Shown one piece after another: positions 38,720 to 50,541 of a stretch of 64,000 nt of DNA (its first letter is position 1; every line of letters begins with the position of its first letter). Made by a program: the position numbers and the translations under genes. The notes below the pieces were generated by a model. The model was not told the DNA's origin. It was given only the letters and a program-made list of their open reading frames with translations, and made no database searches. The DNA is from CAVQAH01 sp963784195 (GTDB lineage: Bacteria; Acidobacteriota; Vicinamibacteria; Vicinamibacterales; 2-12-FULL-66-21): the NCBI GenBank assembly GCA_963784195.1, contig CAWARA010000015.1, forward strand, positions 372,001 through 436,000, read 5' to 3'.

Positions 38720-40840
38720 ATGCGAACCACTGTAACGTCCGGCTTCAGCCGGATCGTCCTTACTCTGTTGGCTACCGCGGTCCTGACCGTTCAGGGTCTG
38801 CCAGCGCAAGCCCCTGCGACGCAAGCTCCGCCTCCGCCGCAGACGCCGGCAAAGCCTGACGCCCAGCAGCCGCCCATCACGTTTCGCGTCGAGGTCAACT
38901 ACGTCGAGATCGACGCAACCGTGACCGACGAGCAGGGGAACTTCGTCCGCAACCTGACCAAGGACGACTTCGAGATCACCGAAGAGGGGACGCGTCAGGA
39001 GGTGTCACTGTTTTCGCTGGTCGACATCCCGCTCGTCAAGCCGGACGCGCCACTGTTCTCGCCGACGACGATCGAACCGGATGTGCGGACCAACCAGCGC
39101 GAGTTCGACGGACGCGTCTACGTGATCATTCTCGACGATCTGCACACGAGCTTCGCGCGTTCTCCACGAGTGAGGGCCGCCGCCAAGCAGTTCATCCAGC
39201 GGTACCTCGGCGAGAACGATCTGGCTGCAATCGTTCAGACCGGTGGCTCGACGAAGGGCGTCCAGGAGTTCACATCCAGCAAGCCGCGTCTGCTGCGGGC
39301 CGTCGATGCCTTCATGGGACAGAAGCTGCGGTCGGCGACGCTCGAAAAGCTCGACGATCTGAATCGGAACGCCGGCATTACTCAGGAGCCTCGTGACATC
39401 AGCGAACCCGAACGCGCGCACAAGGCGCGTGTGGCCATGGGTTCGTTGAAGAACGTCGCTGACTACCTCGCAGGAATCCGCGGCAGGCGCAAAGCGGTGA
39501 TCTACTTCAGCGAAGGCATCGACTACGACATATCGAACCCCATCCAGAACCGCTACGCCACGGATATCCTCGAGGAAACGAAGACCGCAATCGCCGCCGC
39601 GACGCGCGGGAACGTCAGTTTTTATTCGGTGGATCCGCGGGGCCTTGGTGGGAACTTCGATGACGTGATGGACCTGCAATCGGTGCCTGCAGGGGAAACA
39701 GACCTCGGCATCACCTCGCTGAACCGTGAGCTGCTCAACTCGCAGGACAGCCTGCGGATCCTTTCGGACGAGACGGGCGGCGTGGCCTTCGTCAACCGCA
39801 ACGATTTCGCCAGCGGGTTCGCGCGCATCGTCCAGGAAAACAGCAGCTACTACGTGCTCGCGTACTACTCGAAAGACGGCAGGCGCGACGGCCGGTTCCG
39901 GCGCGTGGACGTCAAGGTCAAGCGCCCTGGTCTTCGTGTGCGGGCGCGCAAAGGCTACACAGCGCCGAGGGGCCGGCCGGAATCGAGCAAGGCAGTCAAT
40001 GCGGAAACCTCGGCGGAGCTACGCGAGGCCATCGACAGCCCTGTACCGATCAGCGGTCTCGGCATCAGCGTGTTTGCGGCACCGATGCGTGGCACCGACG
40101 CCAATGCCAGTGTTGTGCTGGCCCTGGAGATCCAGGGCGACAAGCTGCGCTTTGCAGAAAAACAGGACACGTTCCACGATGACGTCGAGGTGGCGGTCGT
40201 GGCGGTCGATCAGGGAGGCAAGATCCGTGACGGCGGGCGCGATCTGATGAACCTGCGCCTGCGTCCGCAGACGCATGCGCTCGTTGCCAGGAATGGCGTC
40301 CGTATCCTGCGCCGGCTCGACGTGCCGCCGGGGCGCTACGTGCTGCGGATCGGCGCGCGCGACACCGGCAGCGGCGCAGTCGGTTCCGTGACCTACGACC
40401 TCGACGTGCCGGATTTCAGCCGGGGCGGTCTCGCACTGAGCGGACTCTTCCTCACGTCCGCGAGCGCCAGTCAGATCCCCACCGCGAATCCGGATCCGGA
40501 GTTCAAGGACGTCATGCGCGCGTCGCCGGCGGCAGTGCGCGACTTTCCTCGCGGCGATCAGCTGTCCTACTTCGCCGAGGTTTACGACAACCAGACGAAG
40601 ATCCCGCACAAGGTGTCGATCAAGGCGACCATCATCGCTGATGACGGGAAAGTGGTCTACACCAACACGAACGAGAGAAGCAGCACGGAGCTTCAGGGCC
40701 AGCGTGGCGGGTACGGCTACTCGGGCGACGTGTCCTTGAAGGAGTTCGCGCCCGGCCGCTACGTGTTCCGGGTCGAGGCCCGCGCCCTCGTCTCCGACAG
40801 CGAGACCTCGATGCGAGAGGTGGAGTTCCGAGTCCGGTGA
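38720..40840 (+). CDS. VWFA-related exported protein, acidobacterial type (copy 1)
   Basis: About 706 residues. Signal peptide (IVLTLLATAVLTVQGLPAQA), a Pro/Gln-rich spacer, then the family core: FRVEVNYVEIDATVTDEQG, FVRNLTKDDFEITEEGTRQEV, VYVIILDDLHTS (modified MIDAS: DDLHTS rather than DxSxS), a long VWA domain ending YYVLAYYSKDGRRDGRFRRVDVKVKRPG and RARKGYTAP. A C-terminal region of about 300 residues adds Ig-like strands. The family is large in Acidobacteria; function is unknown, with protein-protein contact in the periplasm or outside the cell assumed. ATG at 38720 is chosen because the earlier one overlaps the -10. GTGA overlap joins it to the next gene. Confidence 0.85.
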   Translation: MRTTVTSGFSRIVLTLLATAVLTVQGLPAQAPATQAPPPPQTPAKPDAQQPPITFRVEVNYVEIDATVTDEQGNFVRNLTKDDFEITEEGTRQEVSLFSLVDIPLVKPDAPLFSPTTIEPDVRTNQREFDGRVYVIILDDLHTSFARSPRVRAAAKQFIQRYLGENDLAAIVQTGGSTKGVQEFTSSKPRLLRAVDAFMGQKLRSATLEKLDDLNRNAGITQEPRDISEPERAHKARVAMGSLKNVADYLAGIRGRRKAVIYFSEGIDYDISNPIQNRYATDILEETKTAIAAATRGNVSFYSVDPRGLGGNFDDVMDLQSVPAGETDLGITSLNRELLNSQDSLRILSDETGGVAFVNRNDFASGFARIVQENSSYYVLAYYSKDGRRDGRFRRVDVKVKRPGLRVRARKGYTAPRGRPESSKAVNAETSAELREAIDSPVPISGLGISVFAAPMRGTDANASVVLALEIQGDKLRFAEKQDTFHDDVEVAVVAVDQGGKIRDGGRDLMNLRLRPQTHALVARNGVRILRRLDVPPGRYVLRIGARDTGSGAVGSVTYDLDVPDFSRGGLALSGLFLTSASASQIPTANPDPEFKDVMRASPAAVRDFPRGDQLSYFAEVYDNQTKIPHKVSIKATIIADDGKVVYTNTNERSSTELQGQRGGYGYSGDVSLKEFAPGRYVFRVEARALVSDSETSMREVEFRVR

Positions 40841-41380
40841 GCTACCCGCCGAGCGATGAGACCACCCGTCTATCACCTGTTCCTGGGCGCGAGAACGCGG
40901 CGCCATCCTCGACGGGCCTGACCCCGCAGGTGGCCGGTGCGCTGGCCTACCTGGCCGGACCCTTTTCGGGCGCCTCTGCTCCTCGCGACCGAAAACTCCA
41001 GCCGCTTCGTAAAGTTCCACGCGTGGCAGGCCATCATCGGCCTGGGCGCGCTGCTGCTGCTCGCGCTGACTTTCCTCGTGCTCGCATTCGCGTTCCTGGT
41101 CGTCTCGGCCACGGCATTCTGGACGATGCTGTGGATCGCGGCGATCATGGCCGTGACGTGGCTGGTGACGTGGGCCCTGTGCCTGTTCCAGGCCTACCGG
41201 GGACGTGTCTGGAGGTTACCGCTTCTGGGCCGTTCGCGGCGCGCCGCGCGGGTCTTTAACCAGCAGCGCGCGGCTTTAGCCGCGCGTCAGAGACGCTGGA
41301 CGCGCTGCTGGTGGATCATCCCCACCCTTCCCGCTGCCTCAGTCCGTGATATGCGCGACGTGATGGCGGCCGTGCCATGA
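40837..41380 (+). CDS. Small DUF4870-like membrane protein, frameshifted
   Basis: A GTG start overlaps the VWFA stop (GTGA). The N-terminus TGLTPQVAGALAYLAGPFSG is followed, after one extra base near 40976, by LLLATENSSRFVKFHAWQAI, two further helices (LGALLLLALTFLVLAFAFLV, WTMLWIAAIMAVTWLVTW) and LFQAYRGRVWRLPLLG, the usual DUF4870 pattern of about 110-130 residues. Past about 41225 the frame runs through a GC-rich palindrome (GCGCGCGGCTTTAGCCGCGC), so the last 50 residues are probably not original. Function unknown. Confidence 0.7.
41230..41330. repeat. REP-like palindromes at the end of the DUF4870-like gene
   Basis: GCGCGCGGCTTTAGCCGCGC (about 41268-41287) is enclosed by ACCAGCAGCGCG and CGCGCTGCTGGT. 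Similar in style to 26597-26690. Confidence 0.75.
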
Positions 41381-41842
41381 ATACAGTTGCAGCATCATGT
41401 CGAGCGTCATCGGGCCTCGCTCAGGATGCTGGAGCGGTCTCGTGAAGTCCGATCCCTGCATCGATTCGAGCAGGATCACCCACCGCTCGTGCAGCGCATC
41501 GATCAGGCGCAGCGACGCATCGATCGGTGTCCTCGCCGTGTCCGCCACTTCCGCCCACGCGGTTTCATCGTACGGCTTGATGGTGGGGTTGTCTTCCGTC
41601 AGTGCCAGCTTGAACCTGATGTAGGCGTTCATGTGGCTTTCGGCCAGGTGATGAACCACCTGACGGACCGTCCAGCCTCCCGGACGATATGGCGTCTCGA
41701 TCTGTGCGTCGCTCAGACGGGCGACCGACGCTCGCAGCGCCGCTGGCGCCTCCGCGATCTGGCTGATGCACGTCTGCCGTGAGGCCTGGGTAACCGATGG
41801 ATCGTAGGTGTACTTTCCGACGGGATAACGGAGGTCGCTCAT
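41339..41842 (-). CDS. DinB/YfiT-like putative metal-dependent hydrolase
   Basis: 167 residues of four-helix-bundle type. WTVRQVVHHLAESHMNAYIRFK and LYSWHGRHHVAHI give the His residues that bind a divalent metal in DinB-like proteins; RYPVGKYTYDP at the start and TAWAEVADT fit the YfiT/BstA branch. Many members are thiol-dependent transferases with bacillithiol or similar; the substrate here is unknown. ATG at 41842 (MSDLRYPVG) is chosen: upstream sequence in frame is translated dispersed repeat (PPSLKLRRD). Confidence 0.83.
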   Translation of the reverse strand: MSDLRYPVGKYTYDPSVTQASRQTCISQIAEAPAALRASVARLSDAQIETPYRPGGWTVRQVVHHLAESHMNAYIRFKLALTEDNPTIKPYDETAWAEVADTARTPIDASLRLIDALHERWVILLESMQGSDFTRPLQHPERGPMTLDMMLQLYSWHGRHHVAHITD

Positions 41843-41920
41843 GCGCGCGATTCTATCTCGGGCGCATGAGCGCACAGGGCCCAACGGGAAATGGACCGGG
41901 TTCCAGACAGGTCCGGCTAA

Positions 41921-41951
41921 CTTGTCTCGCCGTAGCTTCAGCGAAGGCGGG
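41921..41951. repeat. Dispersed CGCCGTAGCTTCAGCGAAGGCG element, copy 2
   Basis: Reverse-complement match to 26831-26860, about 27 of 30 bases. Lies between the DinB-like start and the end of the next gene. Confidence 0.75.
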
Positions 41952-41966
41952 CGGTAAAGCCGGACG

Positions 41967-42454
41967 CTACTCAAATTTCTTCACGGACTTTGCTTCGACT
42001 TTTCCGTTGGCGTGCGAGAAGACGTACTGACTGACGGCGATTCCGGGCTTGTACGGCGACTTCATGGTCACCTCGGCGACTTCGCCCGGGTTGATCAACC
42101 GCTTCACCTTCTGCTGGTCGCCTGTCACGATCTTCCGCGGCGTGCTGTTGTCGTACCAGACCTCTTCGACGCCGAGGAGCGCGATCGCACCCTTCGACGT
42201 GTTCTTGACCTGAAGAACAGTCACCATCTCGTTTCCGACCTTGCGCGATGGGCCGCGAACGACTTCCGCGGTCGCCAGTCCCTTCACGGGCGGAATCCAT
42301 TTGGCAGGTGCCGCAGCAGGAGTCGGTGCCTGCGATGCCGGCTGTCCGGCGTCTGCGCGGCGAGGGTGATTGTGCCGAGGGTCAGGGCAACTGCCAGGCC
42401 AGCTGGCCAGAACAACGCACTACGCACGAGAAGAACGGAGGAACGGTGGGTCAT
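41967..42454 (-). CDS. Exported protein of unknown function, one frameshift
   Basis: About 162 residues. Signal peptide (LVRSALFWPAGLAVALTLGTITLAAQ), then after a frame change near 42355 a Pro/Ala spacer (ASQAPTPAAAPAKWIPPVKG) and a beta-rich domain: VLQVKNTSKGAIALLGVEEVWYD, LINPGEVAEVTMKSPYKPG. This resembles the FxLYD-type domain for secreted or lipoprotein-like proteins. ATG at 42454 has GGGAGG at good spacing. Function unknown. Confidence 0.65.
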
Positions 42455-42495
42455 GGGTACCTCCCGGCCACCTTGTGGCTCGGGAGGATTATAGG

Positions 42496-42954
42496 CTACA
42501 TCTCGCCGTTCCAGTCCTCCGGCTCGGGGTTGCTCGATCGGAAGACCTCGAGGTGCCATTTGCCGCCGCCCCACGGCTCGATCACTTCGGCGGCCACCAC
42601 ATCGACGAGGATCTCGGCGAAGGTCCGTCCTTCCGGATCGCCCTCGAGGTGATAGGCCGCCTCGTCCCACGCGAAGGTGGGGTAGAGCATCATCGTCAGG
42701 AACAGATCGTACCCGTCGTCGACGACGATGAGCTGACCGCAGGGGCGCTTCAGCGTGGAATGGTAGATCAGGTACTTCTCCGCGCTGTGCGCGCGGATGT
42801 ATCGCTTCAGGGCAAACTCGCGGGCGACGATCTCCTCGACCGCGATCTTCTTGTCCCAGCAGTCCCGGCAGTATCGCTCCTCACCGCGCGGCTCGGAGAT
42901 CTCCTTGGCGCCGCACAGCGCGCAGCGGGCCTGTGTCATCGTCTTTCGAGACAT
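42496..42954 (-). CDS. Zinc-ribbon protein of unknown function
   Basis: 152 residues. Two CxxC pairs near the N-terminus (RCALCGAKE and RYCRDCWDKK) should hold one zinc. The rest (LIYHSTLKRPCGQLIVVDDGYDLFLTMM, WGGGKWHLEVFRSSNPEPEDW) does not match a family I can name. No signal or membrane segment. The next gene is glgP, but nothing ties it to glycogen. Confidence 0.65.
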   Translation of the reverse strand: MSRKTMTQARCALCGAKEISEPRGEERYCRDCWDKKIAVEEIVAREFALKRYIRAHSAEKYLIYHSTLKRPCGQLIVVDDGYDLFLTMMLYPTFAWDEAAYHLEGDPEGRTFAEILVDVVAAEVIEPWGGGKWHLEVFRSSNPEPEDWNGEM

Positions 42955-43006
42955 GGATCGATTCTAACACCGCGTGCAGTCGGCAGTCGCAGTCGGCAGT
43001 CGTCAG

Positions 43007-45193
<2,187 letters not shown>

Positions 45194-45408
45194 GATTAGG
45201 GTCAGAAATCCTTTCTGGTTACCAACCAAATCAACACCACGTCCAACTCCAACTCCCAAAGGAAAGTCGATCGAAGATGGGCTCTCCTTGAAAGTGCCGC
45301 CGCCGCTTGCCGCGGAGTCTCCAGGCGGCAAGCTTTGGCGAGGCCTCGCCGAAGCGCGCGAGCGATGATCGCGCGCGCGAAGGCGGGGGAGTTGGTGGTT
45401 GGGTGTTG
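45194..45408. other. Gap with CAACTCC words and hairpins
   Basis: CCAACTCCAACTCCCAAAG (about 45239-45257) faces GGGGGAGTTGGTGGTTGGG (about 45387-45405). Between them are TTGCCGCGGAGTCTCCAGGCGGCAA-type and TTGGCGAGGCCTCGCCGAA hairpins. No gene. Confidence 0.7.
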
Positions 45409-46408
45409 TCACTGTTTGGGGCAAGCGCCGACGAGTTGGGCGAAACGGGACAGGTCGATGTTGCCTCCGGAGACGACCGCCACGACTTTCTTGTGCCCCT
45501 TCGCGGCCATCGCGGGCGACAGGGCCGCGGCGATCGCGCACGCGGCCGCGCCTTCTGCGATGACGTGAACGCGGTCCGCCGTCAGCCGCATCGCTGCGGC
45601 GGCATCGTCGAGACTCACGATCAATGATTCGTCGACCCAGTCCTTGAGCAGCGGCCACATGGTCGTGAGCACCGAGCGGCCGCCTGCCCCGTCGACGAAC
45701 GACGCCCGCCACCCGTCGAAGTAGCTCGCCCGGCCAGCACGTGAACGAGGCCGAGAGCGGAGCGGCAGTCTCCGGTTCCGCCGCGTAGACGCTCGTTTTC
45801 GGGCTGGCGGCCCGGATGGCGCAGGCCACCCCGGACAGGAGCCCGCCGCCGCCGATCGGGGCGACGACCGCATCGACGTCCGGGAGATCTTCAAGAATCT
45901 CGAGGCCGATGGTGCCATTCCCGCTGATGAAGAAATCGTCGTCGAACGGATGCACGAAGAGTCCGGCCATGCGGTCGGAGCCGTGCTGTTCGACCGTTCG
46001 CCAGCACTCGTCGTAGGACGCCTTGACGATCCGCGCGCCGAACCGCTGGATGGCCTGCAGTTTCGTTTCCGGTGCGGTGTCCATCACCATCACGCTGCAG
46101 GGCGCTTTCCGCTTCAGCGCTGCGAGCGCGACCCCCTGCGCCGCGTTCCCGGCGCTCACCGTCCAGACCCCACCCGCGAGCTGATCCGACGACAGCTGGC
46201 GCACGGCGTTGTACGCGCCGCGGATCTTGAAGGAGCCAATAGGCTGCAGCGTCTCCAGCTTGAGAAAAATCTCCGGTCCGCCGGCTTGCGTGGGCAGCGG
46301 CACCAGAGGCGTCCGGACAGCAGCCTCGTAAACATGCTCGGCCGCCGCTCGAATCGTATCCAGCGAAATCTTTCGAGTGATCACGGGGTTGGGAGACTCC
46401 GGCGTCAT
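45409..46408 (-). CDS. ilvA: Threonine dehydratase/serine racemase-like PLP enzyme, frameshifted
   Basis: About 333 residues, the short catabolic form without regulatory ACT domain. PLP lysine in PIGSFKIRGAYNA, WTVSAGNAAQGVALAAL, phosphate loop APIGGGGLLSGVACA, and the end VVAVVSGGNIDLSRFA. It should deaminate threonine to 2-oxobutyrate and ammonia, though serine racemase activity is possible in this branch. The frame changes near 45740 (between PLSASF and SYFDGWRASFVDG). ATG at 46408 (MTPESPNP). The stop is followed at once by CAACTCC words. Confidence 0.87.
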
Positions 46409-46454
46409 GGCAATGCTCGTCTGGGTGTTCTGTGAAACCCCACGATCGTAGCAC

Positions 46455-46505
46455 CTCCGTCCCCCCAAGCACCCCTGGCACCCGTGGCCCCCGGCACCCG
46501 TGGCA
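46455..46505. repeat. GGCACCCGTGG words
   Basis: Three GGCACCC(C/G)TGG units in the divergent gap between ilvA and the creatininase-like gene. Confidence 0.65.
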
Positions 46506-46551
46506 CTTTTCACACGACTTTTTCGCTACACTAGCGCGCCGGAGCCAAGCC

Positions 46552-47373
46552 ATGAGCCAGACTTTACGCGCCGTAGCCGTTTCTACCATCCTTCTCGCCG
46601 CCACGCCGGCGCTGGCGCAGCAACCCTCGACGAGAGAGCTCGAACGCATCAACTGGATGGAATTCCGGGAGCAGGTGCCCGCGCGCGTGGATACGGTGCT
46701 CGTGCCGCTCGGGACGCTCGAGCCGCATGGCGTCACCGCCAACGGTTCGGACATCATCGCGCCGCTGGCCATTGCGCGCGCGATCGCGACGCGCACGAAC
46801 GCGATGATCGCGCCGGTCGTTCCCTACGGCATCACCGGTTCCATGGACGCCTACCCGGGGGCCTTCACGATCCCGGAGGAAGCGTATCGTCCCTACGTCA
46901 AGGCCATCCTGCTCGGCCTCGCGCGCAACAAGTTCCGCAACATCATCATGATCAACGGCCACGGCGGCCCGCAGACCGCGGTCTTGAACTCGCTCGGCGT
47001 CGAGGTCGGCCGCGAAGCGGGCGTCCGGACGCTGGTCGTCAACTGGTGGACCTACTGTTCGGACATCACCCTGGCGGTCTTTGGCGAGGACGGGGGACAC
47101 GCCGGCGAAAACGAGAATGCCTTCATGCTCGCCATCGACCCGACGCTCGTGCACAAGGAGCGGTATACCGGTCCGGACATGACGACGGCCAATCCCGCGG
47201 CGGGTGCGTGGAGTGCGTACCCCAGCCCGTCGAGCATCGGTCTGTACAAGGAAGGGCAGGGGTTCCCCAAGTTCGACGCGGTGAAGGCCAAGCAGTATTT
47301 CGAGCGCGTGAACGACAAAATCGGCAAGCTGGTCGAGGACACGATCCGCAAGTGGAACATGATTCAAAAGTAA
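46552..47373 (+). CDS. Exported creatininase-family protein
   Basis: 273 residues. Signal peptide (LRAVAVSTILLAATPALAQ) precedes a creatininase fold: VLVPLGTLEPHG (Glu, His), NGSDIIAPLAIA (Asp), IMINGHGGP (His) and GHAGENENAFML (Glu), the metal ligands of creatinine amidohydrolase and related amidases. The export signal is unusual for creatininase proper, so another cyclic amide or a formamide is likely the substrate. ATG at 46552 with GGAGCC upstream. It stands at the head of a group of exported hydrolases. Confidence 0.83.
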   Translation: MSQTLRAVAVSTILLAATPALAQQPSTRELERINWMEFREQVPARVDTVLVPLGTLEPHGVTANGSDIIAPLAIARAIATRTNAMIAPVVPYGITGSMDAYPGAFTIPEEAYRPYVKAILLGLARNKFRNIIMINGHGGPQTAVLNSLGVEVGREAGVRTLVVNWWTYCSDITLAVFGEDGGHAGENENAFMLAIDPTLVHKERYTGPDMTTANPAAGAWSAYPSPSSIGLYKEGQGFPKFDAVKAKQYFERVNDKIGKLVEDTIRKWNMIQK

Positions 47374-47407
47374 GGGAGGTTGCCGGCGTTCGACAGGTGA
47401 CTTCCGA

Positions 47408-47436
47408 CTGACAAGTCACCCGCCGGCTGCTAATAT
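47408..47436 (+). promoter_or_regulatory. Sigma70-type promoter of the asparaginase gene
   Basis: CTGACA (47408-47413), a 17-base spacer and TAATAT (47431-47436), about 40 bases before the ATG at 47476. Confidence 0.6.
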
Positions 47437-47475
47437 CTGCCCGGGCCGCGAGGCCGTCAGGTGAGGAGCATCAGG

Positions 47476-48606
47476 ATGAAGAAGCTGAATCGCCGTGAGT
47501 TCGTCCTCTCCGGAACGGCGGCCAGTGTCGTGGCGGTCGCCGGCACCCGGTCGTCAGCGCAGGCACCTACCGTCATGACACGCAGCAGCGTCAAGCCTGT
47601 CGTCGTTTCCTCGGCAAACGGCCACCATTACAAGAACGGCGGTACGAAGACCTGCGTCGAGACGGCGTTCTCGATGATGACCGACGGCAAGGACGTGCTC
47701 GACGCCCTGATCGCCGGCGTCAATATCGTCGAGCTCGATCCGGAAGATACCAGCGTCGGCTACGGTGGCCTGCCCAACGCCGAAGGAGTCGTTCAGCTCG
47801 ACGCATCGTGCATGCACGGCCCGCGAAAGCGCGCTGGCGCTGTAGCCTGCATCGAGGGTGTGCGGACGCCGTCGCTCGTTGCGCAGAAGGTCATGGACAT
47901 GACGGATCACCATCTGATCGTCGGCCATGACGCCCAGCGGTTTGCGAAGAGTCTCGGCATGAAGATCGAGGAGGATCTCAACACCGAGCGGTCGCGCGCG
48001 GCATGGCTGGAGTGGAAACGGCGCACGGATCCGCTGCACTACCTCGATCCGATCAAGCGCGAGGCGGCGTTGCGCAGGGTCGAGCAGGAGATGATGGCCG
48101 AGGGGTTCGTCGACCCGAATCACTTCTACGGAACGATCAACTGCAATGGCGTCAACGCCAAGGGGGAAGTCTGCGGCGTCACCACGACGAGCGGGCTCGC
48201 GTGGAAGATTCCGGGCCGCGTTGGCGATTCGCCGATTCTCGGCGCCGGCCTCTACGTCGATGGCGATGTCGGTGCGGCAGGATCGACAGGGCGCGGCGAA
48301 GCGAATCTCTACGGCTTGTGTTCGTTCCTGATCGTCGAAGAGATGCGCCGCGGCAAGCATCCCAAGGATGCCGGGATGGAAGCCCTCAAGCGGATCAAGG
48401 CGAACACCATCGAGAAACGGCTCCTCAACTCGCGTGGCGAGCCGAACTTCAACATCAATTTCTACGTGCTCAACGCCAGGGGCGACTACGCCGGTGTGTG
48501 CATGTACACCACCTCGAACAACCCGTCGCAATTCGCGGTGTGTGACGAGAAGGGCGGCAGGCTCGAGGCCTCGTCGCCGCTCCTCGACGGACGTCCCACG
48601 GATTAG
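47476..48606 (+). CDS. Tat-exported N4-(beta-N-acetylglucosaminyl)-L-asparaginase-like Ntn hydrolase
   Basis: 376 residues. MKKLNRREFVLSGTAASVVAV is a twin-arginine signal, matching the tatAC genes in this window. The Ntn-hydrolase core has ELDPEDTSVGYGGLPNAEG, the predicted self-cleavage site before Thr in HFYGTINCNG (about residue 219), TTTSGLAWK and PGRVGDSPILGAGLYVD. The enzyme processes itself and then cleaves Asn-linked amides, in glycopeptides or isoaspartyl peptides. The ATG at 47476 follows GAGGAG closely; a GTG at 47461 would only lengthen the n-region. Intact frame. Confidence 0.9.
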   Translation: MKKLNRREFVLSGTAASVVAVAGTRSSAQAPTVMTRSSVKPVVVSSANGHHYKNGGTKTCVETAFSMMTDGKDVLDALIAGVNIVELDPEDTSVGYGGLPNAEGVVQLDASCMHGPRKRAGAVACIEGVRTPSLVAQKVMDMTDHHLIVGHDAQRFAKSLGMKIEEDLNTERSRAAWLEWKRRTDPLHYLDPIKREAALRRVEQEMMAEGFVDPNHFYGTINCNGVNAKGEVCGVTTTSGLAWKIPGRVGDSPILGAGLYVDGDVGAAGSTGRGEANLYGLCSFLIVEEMRRGKHPKDAGMEALKRIKANTIEKRLLNSRGEPNFNINFYVLNARGDYAGVCMYTTSNNPSQFAVCDEKGGRLEASSPLLDGRPTD

Positions 48607-48620
48607 CTTTGGACAAGGCC

Positions 48621-50408
48621 ATGAGCAACCTTTCAACTCGCCGGCTCCTTGCATGGACAGCCCTGCTCGCTGCCCTGGTCGTTGCTTCTGGAATCGCCGG
48701 TCCGCACGGACTGGCGCAAAGCGTACCAGGCACGGCGACGATTTCCTTCAGAGCGCTGAACCCTGAAGGGCAGCTGATTACCGATCTGAAGGCGGCGGAT
48801 GTCTCGCTGAAAATCGACAACACGCCTCGCGAGATCAAATCACTCGATTTCGTACCGCTCGGCAAGGTCGACGGGACCGTTGCCACTCTGGCTGCCGCCC
48901 CCTTGCCTCCGCCGTTCGCATCCAACGTGGCAGGCGGCGGTCCGGCGCGGCGAGGCCTCGTATTGCTCGTCGACGAGGAATCCATTGCGCCGGGCAAGGA
49001 GCAAACCATTCGGGATGCCGTGGGCCACATCCTGGCGGGAGTGGGCCCTGGGGATCGTCTCGCGGTCATCAGCTCTGCGCCAGGGCGGTCCGCGGATCGA
49101 CCTCACCGAAGATCGTGAACAGATCAAGAAAGCGCTCGCGGGGCTCGGTGGCTACGCGTCAGCCCGTGAGTCCGCGAACGACCTTCGCTGCCGCACGCTC
49201 AGGCTGGTGCAGAACCTCCAGGCCGTGTTCGCAGCGCAGACGACTGGTGCCGCCGCGACGGTGGCTCTGTTCTCGACGTCCCTCGCGGCGTTCCAGCCTG
49301 GTCAGACGGCGCGCATCGGGCAGGCCGACCGGATCCGATTTGTGCGAGCTCCGCACCGAGCACTTCAGTCAACTGGCCTCTGCGGTCCACGTGTCGCGCT
49401 CGAATTTCTATGTCATCGAGGTGATGGACGGTTCCGGTGCGCCGGTCATGCAGGAAGCGGCAGGCGGACTGGAGAATCTGGCCGGCGTCACGGGTGGCGA
49501 GATCATCCGGCTCAGCACGAACATGGAAGCGCAGATGGGCCGTCTGCTTCGCGAGACCTCGGGATACTACATCGTGTCGTTCGACGATCCCGATCGCGGT
49601 GGTGCGCAGAATCGCCGGGTCGACCTCTCGGTCACGCGCGGCAACGTGGCGGTCAAGGCACCCAAGGAATTCGGAAGCTGCGCGGGCGGCGGGCGGCAAG
49701 AAGGCGACGTCCGTGACGCCGAGGGACATGATCAGGAGCCCCAACGCGTTCGCCGATTTGCCGCTTCGCGCCGCCGCCTATGCGTCGCGCAACACCGGCG
49801 ACAACAAGATCAAGATTCTCGCGATGTTCGAGCCCATCGACGGCACCTCGAAGCTGAACGCCGCGATGATTGGCATGTTCGACAAGGCCGGGAAGCTCCA
49901 GGCGCAGTGGACCGCGCAGGGCTCCGACCTGAATTCGCCGATGGTCATCGCCGGGCTCCTGGTCGAGCCGGGGACCTACCGTCTGCGCGTCGCGGCAACG
50001 GATGCCACGGGCAGGTCAGGCGCGGTGGACTCCGACGTGTCAGCAGCGATCGTCTCAGCTGGTCCCATCCATCTCGGTGACCTCGTGCTCGGCAAGATGG
50101 GCGCGCAGTCGCCCGTGCCGGCCATGCAGTTCACCACCGAGGCCGAGGCCATCGCCATGATCGAGCTGTACGGCCGCCCGGCCGGGCCGCTGACAGCGTT
50201 CGTGGAAATCACCACGGGCGGCGCCGGAGAGCCGCTCGCGGCCGTTCCCCTTCAGCCGTCGGCGACGAGCGATCCCGACCGTTTCGTCCTGTCCGCCAAG
50301 TTGCCGATCGGCGCGCTGAAGCCCGGGGACTATTTGGCTCGCGCGGTTGTCGGCCTCCAGGGCCAGGAAGGCCGCGTAACCCGAACCCTCCGAAAGACAG
50401 GGAGTTGA
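48621..50408 (+). CDS. VWFA-related exported protein (copy 2), three frameshifts
   Basis: Pieces in all three frames join into one protein of about 595 residues. Signal peptide (LLAWTALLAALVVASGIAG), family opening ATISFRALNPEGQLITDLKAADVSLKIDN, MIDAS-like LVLLVDEESIAPG, then (after about 49090) RIDLTEDREQIKKALAGLGG, (after about 49335) HFSQLASAVHVSRSNFYVIEV and GYYIVSFDDPDRGGAQNRRVDLSV, and (after about 49690) the Ig-like C-terminal part to 50408. Three breaks could indicate decay, but each downstream segment is well kept. It lies between the asparaginase and the BNR gene. Confidence 0.75.
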
Positions 50409-50541
50409 TTCGGTAGCCGTTCCGCTTCAGGGTGGCGCTGGCTTCAGCGCCCGGTAAATACATCGCCGTTTGCGAGCGTATACACACCACCCACGTCAGC
50501 ACGGATCTGTCAGGCTCCGTCGCTTTTGGAGGCTCTGGATA

